DNA of 64,000 bases, from assembly GCF_013385635.1 (NCBI RefSeq), contig NZ_JACAPR010000034.1, positions 1-64,000 of the forward strand, read 5' to 3'. The position numbers and the translations under genes were made by a program. The stretch is from Pseudomonas gingeri. Lineage in GTDB: Bacteria > Pseudomonadota > Gammaproteobacteria > Pseudomonadales > Pseudomonadaceae. Each line of letters opens with the position of its first letter. Positions within the stretch are counted from its first letter, which is position 1. The notes beneath the pieces were generated by a model. That model worked only from the letters and a program-made list of their open reading frames with translations. It did not search any database and was not told the origin of the DNA. Below, piece after piece: positions 52,524 to 61,900 of this stretch.

Positions 52524-55007
52524 ATGCCGAGCACCGCGATTCCTTTTGCCCGTGTTGATCGACGCCTGTTCATTCAGGTGGCCCTTTGCAGTCAGTTGCT
52601 CTGGAGCGGCCTGGCCTGTGCCGACGCCTCCTATGACCAACTCATCCGTCAGGCCCGTAACGGCGACTACACTCCGGCGCTGAGCCAATTGCGCCAGATG
52701 CCCGCCGGGCAACAGACGGCCGGCCAGGTCAGCGACCACTTGCAGATCGCCAGTTGGGCGGGGCTGGACAGTGAGGTGGTGGCGGTCTACGAATCCAGCG
52801 GTGTGCACCGTAGCCTGCCGGTTCAGGCGCTGACGGCCACGGCCAGGGCTTATCGCAACCTCAAGCGCTGGGACGACGCCGAACGCCTGTATCGCCTGGC
52901 GCTGGCGCGCGAGCCGCAGAATGTCGATGCCCAGCTGGGCCTGGCCGTGACCCAGGCTGACGGCGGTGAGGCGCAAGAGGCCGTGCGCCGCGCCCGCGAA
53001 CTGGTGGCCAGGCAACCCAACGATCCTGCGCGCCGCCTGGCATTGGGCTATGCGCTGACACGGATCGACGACCGTTATGGCGCGCTGTTCGAGTACGACC
53101 AGGCGTTTATCCGCGCCTCGGACAACCCCCAGGTGGTTCGCGAATACCTCTTTGCCCTCGAACGTGCGCGCTTGCCCGAGCCGGCGTTGCGCCTGGCCCG
53201 CAGTCATCCGGGGCTGATCGAAGCGTTGCCCCAGGCCCGCCTTGAAGGCGAACTGGCGGCCGAGCGCGTGCGCCTGGCCGAATTCGCCTCGCGCAGCGAA
53301 AGCGAACGTTTTGTCGTCGCCGACCGCGCCCTGGCCGACTATGACCAGTTGCTCGGCGCCTGGGCCTCCAATCCCCAGGCGCGGGATGACGTGGTGCGCT
53401 GGCGCATCGACCGCATGGGGGCGCTCAAGGCGCGCGCGCGCAGCGCCGATGTGCTGCTCGAATACCAGAAGCTGATCGATGAAGGCGTACGGATTCCCAC
53501 CTATGCCCTGCGCTGGGTGGCGGCCTCCTATCTCGATGTGCGTCAGCCCGAGACCGCCGCGCAGCTGTATCGCCAGGCGCTGTCGGCACCGGACGCCGAC
53601 CCCGCCGACCGCGTCGATGACACCTCCGCCCTGTTCTATGCGCTGCTTGAGAGCGACAAGCCGGAAGAGGCCCGCCAGGTCGCGCAGACACTGGCGAAAA
53701 ACGAAGGGCCGCGGGTCGCTCTCAAGGGATTGCCGCTGGGCAACCCCAGTGATTCGTGGATGGATGCCCAGCAATTGAACGCCCAGGTCGGGCTGTATGA
53801 CAACGATGTGCCGCAGAGCGAGCAAGGCTTGAATGCCTTGTTCGACCAGGCACCGGGCAACATCGGCTTGCGCGTGGCCCTGGCGCAGATGTACCTGGCC
53901 CGTGAATGGCCGCGTCGTGCCGAATACCTGAACAAGGAGACCGAAGGCCAGGCCCCGAGGGATCGCGGCCTGGAGGTGGTCCAGGGCTACACCGCGCTCG
54001 ATCTGCAGGAATGGCGCCAGCTCGATGCGTTGACCGACGACCTGGTCGAGCGCTTCCCGGAAAATCGCCAGGTACAGCGCCTGCAACGGCTGCGCGATGT
54101 CCATGACATGGCGGAGTTGCGGGTCCAGGCCTATACCGGCAAGAGCTTTGGCGGCGGCTCGGACAGCGATCCCGGGGCGGTGACCGGCAGCCGTGACTAC
54201 GGCCTCGAAACGGTGTTGTACAGCCCGCCGATCAATGAGGACTGGCGGTTGTTCGCCGGTGCCGGCTACGCCTTCGGCAAGTTCACCGAAGGCGATGCCC
54301 AGCGTCGCTGGCAGCGCATCGGCGTGGAGCGCCGCACCCGCGACATGACTCTGGAAGCCGAGGTGTCCAACCAGTCTTATGGTGACGGCAGCAAGATCGG
54401 CGCGCGCCTGGCCGCCGCCCTGGACATCGACGACCACTGGCAATACGGCGGCAGCCTCGAGCGCCTGGCCGCGGCGACACCGTTGCGTGCCTTGAAGAAC
54501 GGCATCAGCGCCAACTCCGCGAGCGCGTTCCTGCGCTGGCGGGCCAACGAAAGCCGTGAGTGGAAACTGGCGGTGACGCCTTCGCGTTTCAGCGACGGCA
54601 ACCGGCGCATCGAAACCGTGCTCACCGGACGCGAAGGTCTCTACAGCGCACCGCATGTGCAAGTGGACCTGGGCCTGGAGGTCAGCACCAGCCACAACAC
54701 CAAGAGCGAAGACGTCCCGTACTTCAATCCCAAGTCCGATTTCAGTGTGTTGCCGACCGTGAACGTCAATCACATCCTTTACCACCGCTACGAAACCGTA
54801 TGGAGCCAGCAGTTCCAGGCCGGTGCGGGGAGTTACAGCCAGCGCGATCATTCGACCGGCGCCATGGCCCTGTTGGGCTACGGCCAGCGCGTGACCTGGA
54901 ACGATGTCTTCGAAGCCGGTGCGCTCGTGAGTTGGCTCAGCCGACCGTACGACGGCGATCGCGAACGCGATCTGCGTCTGACCGTCGACCTTACTTATCG
55001 CTTCTAG
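52524..55007 (+). CDS. pgaA: PgaA: outer-membrane PNAG export porin
   Basis: In this 827-residue protein a signal sequence (VALCSQLLWSGLACADA) is followed by periplasmic TPR helices (about 40-510; for example RLYRLALAREPQNVDAQLGL). A C-terminal beta-barrel (about 540-827) ends in LTVDLTYRF with a terminal phenylalanine. It exports poly-beta-1,6-N-acetylglucosamine after partial deacetylation. The start at 52524 uses AGGAAG; a TTG 24 nt earlier is less likely. It is the first gene of pgaABCD. Confidence 0.94.
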   Translation: MPSTAIPFARVDRRLFIQVALCSQLLWSGLACADASYDQLIRQARNGDYTPALSQLRQMPAGQQTAGQVSDHLQIASWAGLDSEVVAVYESSGVHRSLPVQALTATARAYRNLKRWDDAERLYRLALAREPQNVDAQLGLAVTQADGGEAQEAVRRARELVARQPNDPARRLALGYALTRIDDRYGALFEYDQAFIRASDNPQVVREYLFALERARLPEPALRLARSHPGLIEALPQARLEGELAAERVRLAEFASRSESERFVVADRALADYDQLLGAWASNPQARDDVVRWRIDRMGALKARARSADVLLEYQKLIDEGVRIPTYALRWVAASYLDVRQPETAAQLYRQALSAPDADPADRVDDTSALFYALLESDKPEEARQVAQTLAKNEGPRVALKGLPLGNPSDSWMDAQQLNAQVGLYDNDVPQSEQGLNALFDQAPGNIGLRVALAQMYLAREWPRRAEYLNKETEGQAPRDRGLEVVQGYTALDLQEWRQLDALTDDLVERFPENRQVQRLQRLRDVHDMAELRVQAYTGKSFGGGSDSDPGAVTGSRDYGLETVLYSPPINEDWRLFAGAGYAFGKFTEGDAQRRWQRIGVERRTRDMTLEAEVSNQSYGDGSKIGARLAAALDIDDHWQYGGSLERLAAATPLRALKNGISANSASAFLRWRANESREWKLAVTPSRFSDGNRRIETVLTGREGLYSAPHVQVDLGLEVSTSHNTKSEDVPYFNPKSDFSVLPTVNVNHILYHRYETVWSQQFQAGAGSYSQRDHSTGAMALLGYGQRVTWNDVFEAGALVSWLSRPYDGDRERDLRLTVDLTYRF

Positions 55008-55016
55008 AAGAGATAG

Positions 55017-57017
55017 ATGATGCCTTTGATCTCGCGTTGCCTGCTTCTCCTGGGAGTGTTGCTGCTCGGCGCCTGCGCCCAGCCTCCCGCGATTTTCACC
55101 GCCCCCGCGCAGCGTCCGCTGCCGGCCAATGAGGCACCCTGGCCGAAGAACCAGGTGCTGGGCATCGCCTATCACGATGTCGAGGATCGCGACCCGGACC
55201 AGGCCGTGGTGGCCGTGCGCACCGAGCGGTTGCTCGAGCAACTGGCGTGGTTGCGGGAAAACGGCTATCGGCCGGTCAGCGTCGACCAGATCCTGGCGGC
55301 GCGCAGCGGCGGTACGGCGCTCCCGCCCAAGGCGGTGCTGTTGAGCTTCGACGACGGCTACGCCAGCTTCTACACCCGGGTGATGCCGGTGTTGCGCAGC
55401 TATCGGTGGCCGGCGTTGCTGGCGCCGGTCGGGGCCTGGATCGATACGCCGGCGGATCGGCCGGTGAACTTCGCCGGCGAAATGCGCCCGCGTTCGCAGT
55501 TCCTCACCTGGGCCCAGATCAAGGAGATTTCCGCCTCGGGTCTGGTCGAGATCGCCGCCCATACGGATGCCAGCCACCTGGGCATCCTGGCCAATCCGCA
55601 AGGCAACCAGCAACCGGCGGCAGCGACGCGGCGCTACGATGCCGCCACCGGCCGCTATGAAAGCGAAGCCGATTTCCAGGCGCGCATACGCGCGGACGTG
55701 GTGGCGATCTCGAACAAGATCCGCGCGGTCACCGGCCACGCGCCACGGGTCTGGGTCTGGCCCTACGGGGTGGCTGACGGCACCGCTTTACGGGTGATCG
55801 ACGACCAGGGCTACAAGCTGGCGCTGACCCTGGATGACGGCCTCGGCAGCGTCGACAGGCTGATGAGCAGCCCGCGTTTCCTGGTGGCCTCGGACCCCGA
55901 TGGCGAGCACTACGCCAGCAGCCTCGTCGCGGTGCAGGCGCGCTCGCCCAAACGCGTGGTGCATGTCGACCTGGATAACGTCTACGACCCGGATCCGGTC
56001 CGCCAGGAAATCAACCTCGACAAGCTGGTCCAGCGCATTTCCGACATCGGTGCCAATACCGTCTTCCTGCAAGCCTTCGCCGACCCCGAAGGCGATGGCC
56101 TGGCGCGCTCGCTGTACTTCCCCAACCGGCACCTGCCGGTCCGCGCGGATATCTTCGAGCGTGTCGCCTGGCAATTGCGCACCCGCGCTCATGTCGAGGT
56201 CTTCGCCTGGATGCCGGTGCTCAGCTTCGCCCTGGACGCGAAGTTGCCCCGGGTGACGCGCTGGGACCCGGTGAGCGGCCACGCGGCGGCCGATCCCGAG
56301 CAGTACCTGCGCCTGTCGCCGTTCGACCCCGAGGTGCGCCGCCAGATCGGTGATATCTACGAAGACCTGGCCCGGCTGACTTCGGTCGACGGCATCCTTT
56401 ATCACGACGACGCCGTGCTGTCCGACTTCGAGGATGCCGGCCCGCAAGCGCTGCGGATCTACGCGACCAACGGCCTGCCGGGTGCCATCAGTGCCTTGCG
56501 CGACGACCCGGCGACCCTTCAGCGCTGGACCCGTTTCAAGAGTCGCTACCTGGTCGATTTCACCCACGAGCTGACCGCCAAGGTGCGCGCCATCCGCGGG
56601 CCGCAGGTGCAGACCGCGCGCAATCTGTTCGCCCGTCCGATCATCGATCCCGCCAGCGAAACCTGGTTCGCGCAGAACCTCGATGATTTCCTCGCCAGCT
56701 ACGACTGGACCGCACCCATGGCCATGCCGTTGATGGAAGGCCAGAGCGAGAGTGCCTCGGGCGACTGGCTGGACAGGTTGGTCGAGCGGATCGCTCAACG
56801 CCCCGGCGCTCTGGACCGCACGGTGTTCGAACTGCAGGCCCGGGACTGGCGGCAGAAGCCGGCGACGGATATCTCCGGCGAACAGCTGGCGGACTGGATG
56901 GGGCGGATCAAGCGCCAGGGGGCGACCAGCTTCGGTTACTACCCGGACAATTTCCTCGAAGACAGTCCGGACCTGAAAAGCGTACGCCCCGCACTTTCCA
57001 ACAAGTGGAATCCTTAG
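55017..57017 (+). CDS. pgaB: PgaB: PNAG N-deacetylase / GH153 hydrolase lipoprotein
   Basis: This 666-residue lipoprotein has a lipobox LLGAC near the N-terminus. The deacetylase domain carries LSFDDGYASF (about 106-115) and EIAAHTDASHLG (about 178-189) with the metal-binding Asp and His residues. The C-terminal domain (about 300-660; VVHVDLDNVYDPDP, then GILYHDDAVLSDFED) matches the PNAG-cleaving GH153 half of PgaB. It trims acetyl groups and cuts PNAG in the periplasm for export through PgaA. It starts 9 nt after pgaA. Confidence 0.95.
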   Translation: MMPLISRCLLLLGVLLLGACAQPPAIFTAPAQRPLPANEAPWPKNQVLGIAYHDVEDRDPDQAVVAVRTERLLEQLAWLRENGYRPVSVDQILAARSGGTALPPKAVLLSFDDGYASFYTRVMPVLRSYRWPALLAPVGAWIDTPADRPVNFAGEMRPRSQFLTWAQIKEISASGLVEIAAHTDASHLGILANPQGNQQPAAATRRYDAATGRYESEADFQARIRADVVAISNKIRAVTGHAPRVWVWPYGVADGTALRVIDDQGYKLALTLDDGLGSVDRLMSSPRFLVASDPDGEHYASSLVAVQARSPKRVVHVDLDNVYDPDPVRQEINLDKLVQRISDIGANTVFLQAFADPEGDGLARSLYFPNRHLPVRADIFERVAWQLRTRAHVEVFAWMPVLSFALDAKLPRVTRWDPVSGHAAADPEQYLRLSPFDPEVRRQIGDIYEDLARLTSVDGILYHDDAVLSDFEDAGPQALRIYATNGLPGAISALRDDPATLQRWTRFKSRYLVDFTHELTAKVRAIRGPQVQTARNLFARPIIDPASETWFAQNLDDFLASYDWTAPMAMPLMEGQSESASGDWLDRLVERIAQRPGALDRTVFELQARDWRQKPATDISGEQLADWMGRIKRQGATSFGYYPDNFLEDSPDLKSVRPALSNKWNP

Positions 57018-57020
57018 ATC

Positions 57021-58376
57021 ATGATGGATCGAATCCTGGCACTGATCGTCCTGGCGCTCGTCCTGGGGTTTCCCCTGGGCGTGATTTTCCTGGTCACCGG
57101 GCAATTCCTGATGGACTTCGTGTTCTTCTACCCGTTGTTCATGTCGGGCTTGTGGATGGCCGGCGGCCTGTACTTCTGGCTGCACTGGGAGCGACGCTGG
57201 CCCTGGGAAGCCGACACCCTGCCGCCGCCGTTGGCCGGCGAACCGCTGATCTCGATCCTGATCCCTTGCTTCAACGAAGGTGACAATGTCGGCGAGACCA
57301 TCGAGGCGGCGCTGGCCCAGCACTATCCGAATATCGAAGTGATCGCCATCAATGACGGCTCCAGCGACAACACCGGCCAGTTGCTCGATGGCCTGGCGCA
57401 GCAGGACCCGCGCCTGCGGGTGATCCACCTGGCGCAGAACCAGGGCAAGGCGGTGGCCCTGAGCATGGGCGCGGTGGCGGCCCGCAGCGAGTACCTGGTG
57501 TGTATCGACGGCGATGCCCTGCTGGCGCCGCACACGGCCGCCTACCTGGTGGCGCCGCTGCTGCAGAACGCCCGTCTGGGCGCGGTCACCGGCAACCCAC
57601 GGATCCGTACCCGCTCGACCCTGGTCGGCCGGGTGCAGGTCGGTGAGTTTTCCTCGATCATCGGTTTGATCAAGCGCACGCAGCGGGTCTTCGGGCGGAT
57701 TTTCACCGTCTCCGGCGTGGTCTGCGCCTTCCGTCGTACCGCGCTGGACCGGGTGGGCTACTGGAGCCCGGACATGATCACCGAAGACATCGACATCAGC
57801 TGGAAGCTGCAGCTGGATCACTGGAGCGTCTTCTACGAACCCCGGGCGCTGTGCTGGATCCTCATGCCGGAAACCCTGCGCGGGCTGTGGAAACAGCGGC
57901 TGCGCTGGGCCCAGGGCGGCGCGGAGGTGTTGTTCAAGAATATCCGTGGCATCTGGCAATGGCGCCACCGTTACCTGTGGCCGCTGCTGTTCGAATACTG
58001 CCTGTCGACCGGCTGGGCGTTTACCTTCCTGCTGTCGATCATCTTCTATTTCATGGGCCTGTTTATCGAGATGCCGGCCTCGATCGCCGTGCATCGCATC
58101 TTGCCGCCGGCTTTCACCGGGCTGTTGCTGGCGATGGTCTGCCTCGGGCAGTTCGCGGTCAGCGTATTGATTGACCGCCGGTATGAACGGGACTTGTGGA
58201 AAATCATGTTCTGGGTGGTCTGGTATCCACTCGTGTTCTGGTTGATCAGCTTCTTCACCACCCTGGTCAGCTTTCCCCGGGTGCTGTTCGGTCAGGATGG
58301 CAAGCGGGCCCGCTGGGTCAGTCCGGACCGGGGGATCCAGCCTGTCGACGATGACAAGCAGAAGGTGCGCTCATGA
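57021..58376 (+). CDS. pgaC: PgaC: PNAG synthase glycosyltransferase (GT2)
   Basis: The 451-residue inner-membrane GT2 enzyme has two N-terminal helices, a catalytic domain (SILIPCFNEGDNVGETIEAA, DDG-like VIAINDGSSDN, CIDGDALLAP as DxD, TEDIDISWKL and the QRLRWAQGG motif), and C-terminal helices. It polymerises UDP-GlcNAc into beta-1,6-linked chains and moves them across the membrane with PgaD. It begins 3 nt after pgaB and overlaps pgaD by 4 nt. Confidence 0.96.
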   Translation: MMDRILALIVLALVLGFPLGVIFLVTGQFLMDFVFFYPLFMSGLWMAGGLYFWLHWERRWPWEADTLPPPLAGEPLISILIPCFNEGDNVGETIEAALAQHYPNIEVIAINDGSSDNTGQLLDGLAQQDPRLRVIHLAQNQGKAVALSMGAVAARSEYLVCIDGDALLAPHTAAYLVAPLLQNARLGAVTGNPRIRTRSTLVGRVQVGEFSSIIGLIKRTQRVFGRIFTVSGVVCAFRRTALDRVGYWSPDMITEDIDISWKLQLDHWSVFYEPRALCWILMPETLRGLWKQRLRWAQGGAEVLFKNIRGIWQWRHRYLWPLLFEYCLSTGWAFTFLLSIIFYFMGLFIEMPASIAVHRILPPAFTGLLLAMVCLGQFAVSVLIDRRYERDLWKIMFWVVWYPLVFWLISFFTTLVSFPRVLFGQDGKRARWVSPDRGIQPVDDDKQKVRS

Positions 58377-58885
58377 AAATCATCAGAACCCGCCAGCGGC
58401 CTTTCATGGCGATCGTCGACGCGGTGTTGACCCTGCTGGCCTGGATCGGCCTGTTGTACCTGCTGATCCAGGGCCTGTGGCCGTTGCTTGACGGGCATGC
58501 CGGGCCACGCATCGACATTTCCTTCTTCGATGCCCTCAATACCTTGCAGATCTATCTCTGGATCGGCCTGTTGAATGCGGCGCTGCTGATTGCCTGGGCG
58601 CGTTATCAGCAGCGCAAGAGCCGCAGCTATTCCCAGCGTCGCCTGCCGGCACCCGTGGTCGGGGACGAGGGGCTCAGTCGCAGCTTCAAGTTGAGCGACG
58701 ACAACTTCGCCCGGATGCGCCAGTCGGCGACGATGATCGTGCACAACGACGAGTACGGTGGCGTCAGCGAAGTGATCACCCACCTGTACCGTGTCGAGCC
58801 GGATGAGCAGCCGCAGCCGCTGGCACCACCGGCCCATCCCCGGGTGATTCGCCTGCCCTCGGACGATGACGGCAAGGCCGGCTGA
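58373..58885 (+). CDS. pgaD: PgaD: PNAG synthase accessory protein
   Basis: This 170-residue protein has two membrane helices (VDAVLTLLAWIGLLYLLIQ and LNTLQIYLWIGLLNAALLIA) and the typical N-terminal RTRQRPFMAIVD. The C-terminal cytoplasmic tail is longer and more proline-rich than in E. coli PgaD (137 residues). In E. coli c-di-GMP binding promotes the PgaC-PgaD complex; similar control is likely here. Confidence 0.93.
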   Translation: MKIIRTRQRPFMAIVDAVLTLLAWIGLLYLLIQGLWPLLDGHAGPRIDISFFDALNTLQIYLWIGLLNAALLIAWARYQQRKSRSYSQRRLPAPVVGDEGLSRSFKLSDDNFARMRQSATMIVHNDEYGGVSEVITHLYRVEPDEQPQPLAPPAHPRVIRLPSDDDGKAG

Positions 58886-58961
58886 AACCCTTTCAGGCCC
58901 GACTTGCGCTGGGTCGTTAATTATCTAGTGCCTGGGCATGCCGGGTTGAGCTCTAGGCTCT

Positions 58962-58984
58962 CCCCTTTTTCCATGGAAAAGGGG
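58962..58984 (+). promoter_or_regulatory. Hairpin hiding the toxin gene's ribosome binding site
   Basis: CCCCTTTT (58962-58969) pairs exactly with AAAAGGGG (58977-58984), and the loop is TCCATGG. The AAGGGG Shine-Dalgarno lies in the 3' arm, 7 nt before the ATG at 58992. The loop contains ATGGA, and GGGGA follows, both fitting RsmA/RsmE-type GGA motifs. Confidence 0.6.
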
Positions 58985-58991
58985 AATGCGC

Positions 58992-61900
58992 ATGAACACG
59001 GTTTTGCAGGAGCCGGCCAACGGAGTTGAAACACCGCTCCTGTCCGCCCCAGAGGCGGCACTGGAGCACTTCGGCAGCAAACTCGCCGAGCGTATCGCTA
59101 CCGCGAAACACCCCAGCCTGTTGCTCAACCGGCTCCAGGCGGCGTTGGTGCGCGGGCTCGACAGCCAGCGCCGGCTCAAGCAGCTTTTCGAGCGGGCACC
59201 ACGGATCGGTGATGTGCTCCAGCAGTTACTGACCGAAGCCTTCGGCCACGATCCGCACCTCCTCCTGTTCATCCCGCCGCTGCGTTGTGGCGACGGGCAG
59301 ATGGCGCGGACGCTTGCCCAGGTCGCCATGTCGCTGCTGCGCAATCCGTTCCTGTCCCTGGGCTCGGGCCTTGGCGTGCGCCTGGGCCTGGTTGGCGAGC
59401 CGGACCATGCCCCGCAACTGGACCCCGGGCAAGTGCTGGCGCGCTTGAAATCCCTGGGGCTGTCCTCACGAATCGATACGGCCTTGCGCGACTATTGGGA
59501 GCAACCGGCTTACGGCAGCAACGTCTCGCGCCGGGATCGGCTGATCGAACTGCACAAGCTGCTGTTCCACGACAAGGCCCTGTTGACGTATGGCCTCGGC
59601 GGTTTGTCGGTTGGCGCATTCAATATGCTGATGGGCCTGCTGGATGCCCCGACCCACGAAGCGCGGGCGCTGGCGGGCGGCCGCTGGGCGCGTCTCTCGG
59701 TGTCGGAACTGGTCTGGTCGGGAGAGGGCGAGGCGACACTGGCGTTGAGCGGTAGCCTGCACCTTTACGGGACCGGGAGTGCCCAGCGGGGCAGGCAGGT
59801 GGTCTTCGTACCTGGTGGGCCCGTGGAGTTCTTCGAGTTTGCCAATCCTGCTGAAATGCACCGCCGACTTCCGGAACTGCTCGACGCTGCGGGCAATTAT
59901 CGGCTCTGGCAACTGCTCGCCTTGCAGGCGCGCCATCGGCTGTTTCCTCAAGGCACTCGGCCGGCCCTGCCTTACCTTTTCCAGGACTGCGCGGCGCTCA
60001 CCGGCGATGCCTTTGCCCACAGTGCCCTGAGCCGGCTGGACACCCAGCTGGCCAACGAATGGGCCGCCGCCTTGCTGCTCAATACCGCGTACATGCTGCC
60101 CGAGGGTTTGGCCGACGCGTCGCGCCTGACACCGTTGCAGGCGGTGGAGGCCATGCAGGAATCGCGTCTCGCGCTGGCGGGCCTGCCCGCGGTAAGGATG
60201 CCGCTCGCGCGACTGCTGCGCCGCGATGAACACCGGCGGATGCTGGAGATCACCTTCGGCAGCCTGGCCGAGGACCTGCCGGTGCGCCTGCGCCAGAGCA
60301 AGATCCGCCAGCAGGAGCGCGGCCTGTTCAAGCTGCTCGATGAGCGGGACCCGGGGCACGACAGCCCGGCCTACAACGAGTTGCTCGCGTTCCACGATCG
60401 CTGGCGACAACAGGCGAGCGATCTCCAGGCGTTGGTTCAGGACCGCGAGGCTTACACCCGGGCCGGGTTGTGGAGTGCCAGGGACGAAGAGGGAAACGAT
60501 CTTGCCGGCAAATTGCTCAAGGGTCGCTGCCAGGCTCTTTTGTACGAAGCACGGATGCAGCATCAACTCGGCCTGATCGAGCCTGAGGAACTGGAGCGGA
60601 TCCTCGATGTGCTGCCGCCACCACCACTGGCGCAGGCGTGTGCCGCCAGTGATACACAAATCGCCCATATCGTTGTGGGGCCCGAGGGTTCTCGCTGGCC
60701 GCTGGCGGGAGCCTGTGTCATCAGCACCCGCCAAGCCCTGGCGGATCGGCGCGTGGGCACCTCGGCGCTGTTGTTCGTGCCGGGGCGGCAGGGCGGGCTG
60801 CAACGCTTCATCAGCCTGGACAGCCTCGCGCAACGGCTGGGCCTCACCTTGCTCAGCCCGGAATGCGACAGCCTCTGGTCGTTGATTGCCCGCGACCAGC
60901 GTGGCGAAGCGCACCGCTGGGTGCGCGGCCGGCCGGCCGGCGAGCGCCTACCCGTCCATTACCAGCCCATTGAAGCGAGTGCCCTGCGGCAGGGTTTGCA
61001 GCAGCAGATCGATGACCATCTGCGGGTCTGCCGGGCGGTCGAAGGCGGCCTGCGGCCTTTCTCGGAAATCGCCGATGCGCCGGCTTCCCTGCAACTGCTG
61101 GCCGATGAACTGGCAGAGAACCTTGGCGTTCCCGCTCATGACGCCCGTGAACGGGCGCTGGACAATCTGGCTGCCCTGCGACTCGGTGCGGTACAGGCGC
61201 AAGGGCTGCCGTCCTGGTTGAGCGAGGCCTCCCGATCGCTGCGCCGGCAGTACGCGCGGTTGCTGGCGCGCTACCAGAAAAGCGGGCAGGCGCTGGAGCT
61301 GAAGCTGGAACGACAACTGCCGGACCTGGACGACTTTGCCCGTGGGAAGCTCATCGAGCGGCTCAGGCTGGACGGTTTGTACCCGGGGCTGGAGATCGAC
61401 AAACCCTTGTTCGATCTTCCCGACAGTGTCGAGCGGGTGTGGGCCGGTCACCCTGAGCGCGCGGTGGGCGAGTCGGGTCCGAAGACCGTGGTCAGCGATA
61501 CGCGGCAGACCTACAGCTTCTTGCGCCTGGCCCTGGAAAACCTCGATCCGCAAGTCCTGGGCACCAGGCGACGGCTGCAGCACGGGCGAGTCCTCGACCG
61601 CACCTGGCAGCAGCGCCTGACGCCCGACTACCTGATCGCGACGATTTCCGCCCTCGACCTTGGCGGCCAGTACGACCGCCTGATCCAGCGGGCGTTCTAC
61701 GGCGTGGAGGATCCCCGGCTCGAACAGATCAAGGCATTCGACCGGGCGCTGTTGTACCGGGTGGTCCGGCAACGCGCCGCGATGGAGTTGTTCAGCGCCC
61801 GGCAACAGGGGCTTGGCGACTGGGCCGCGCAAGCCTTCGAGGTGGCGCTGAACGCCGAGTTCTCCGTGGACTTGCGCACCGCGCGCCTGGAGCTTGAACT

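Noticed and set aside
52419..55739. 1106-residue minus-strand frame opposite pgaA/pgaB
   Set aside because: It spans two recognised plus-strand genes, and its product has no domain.
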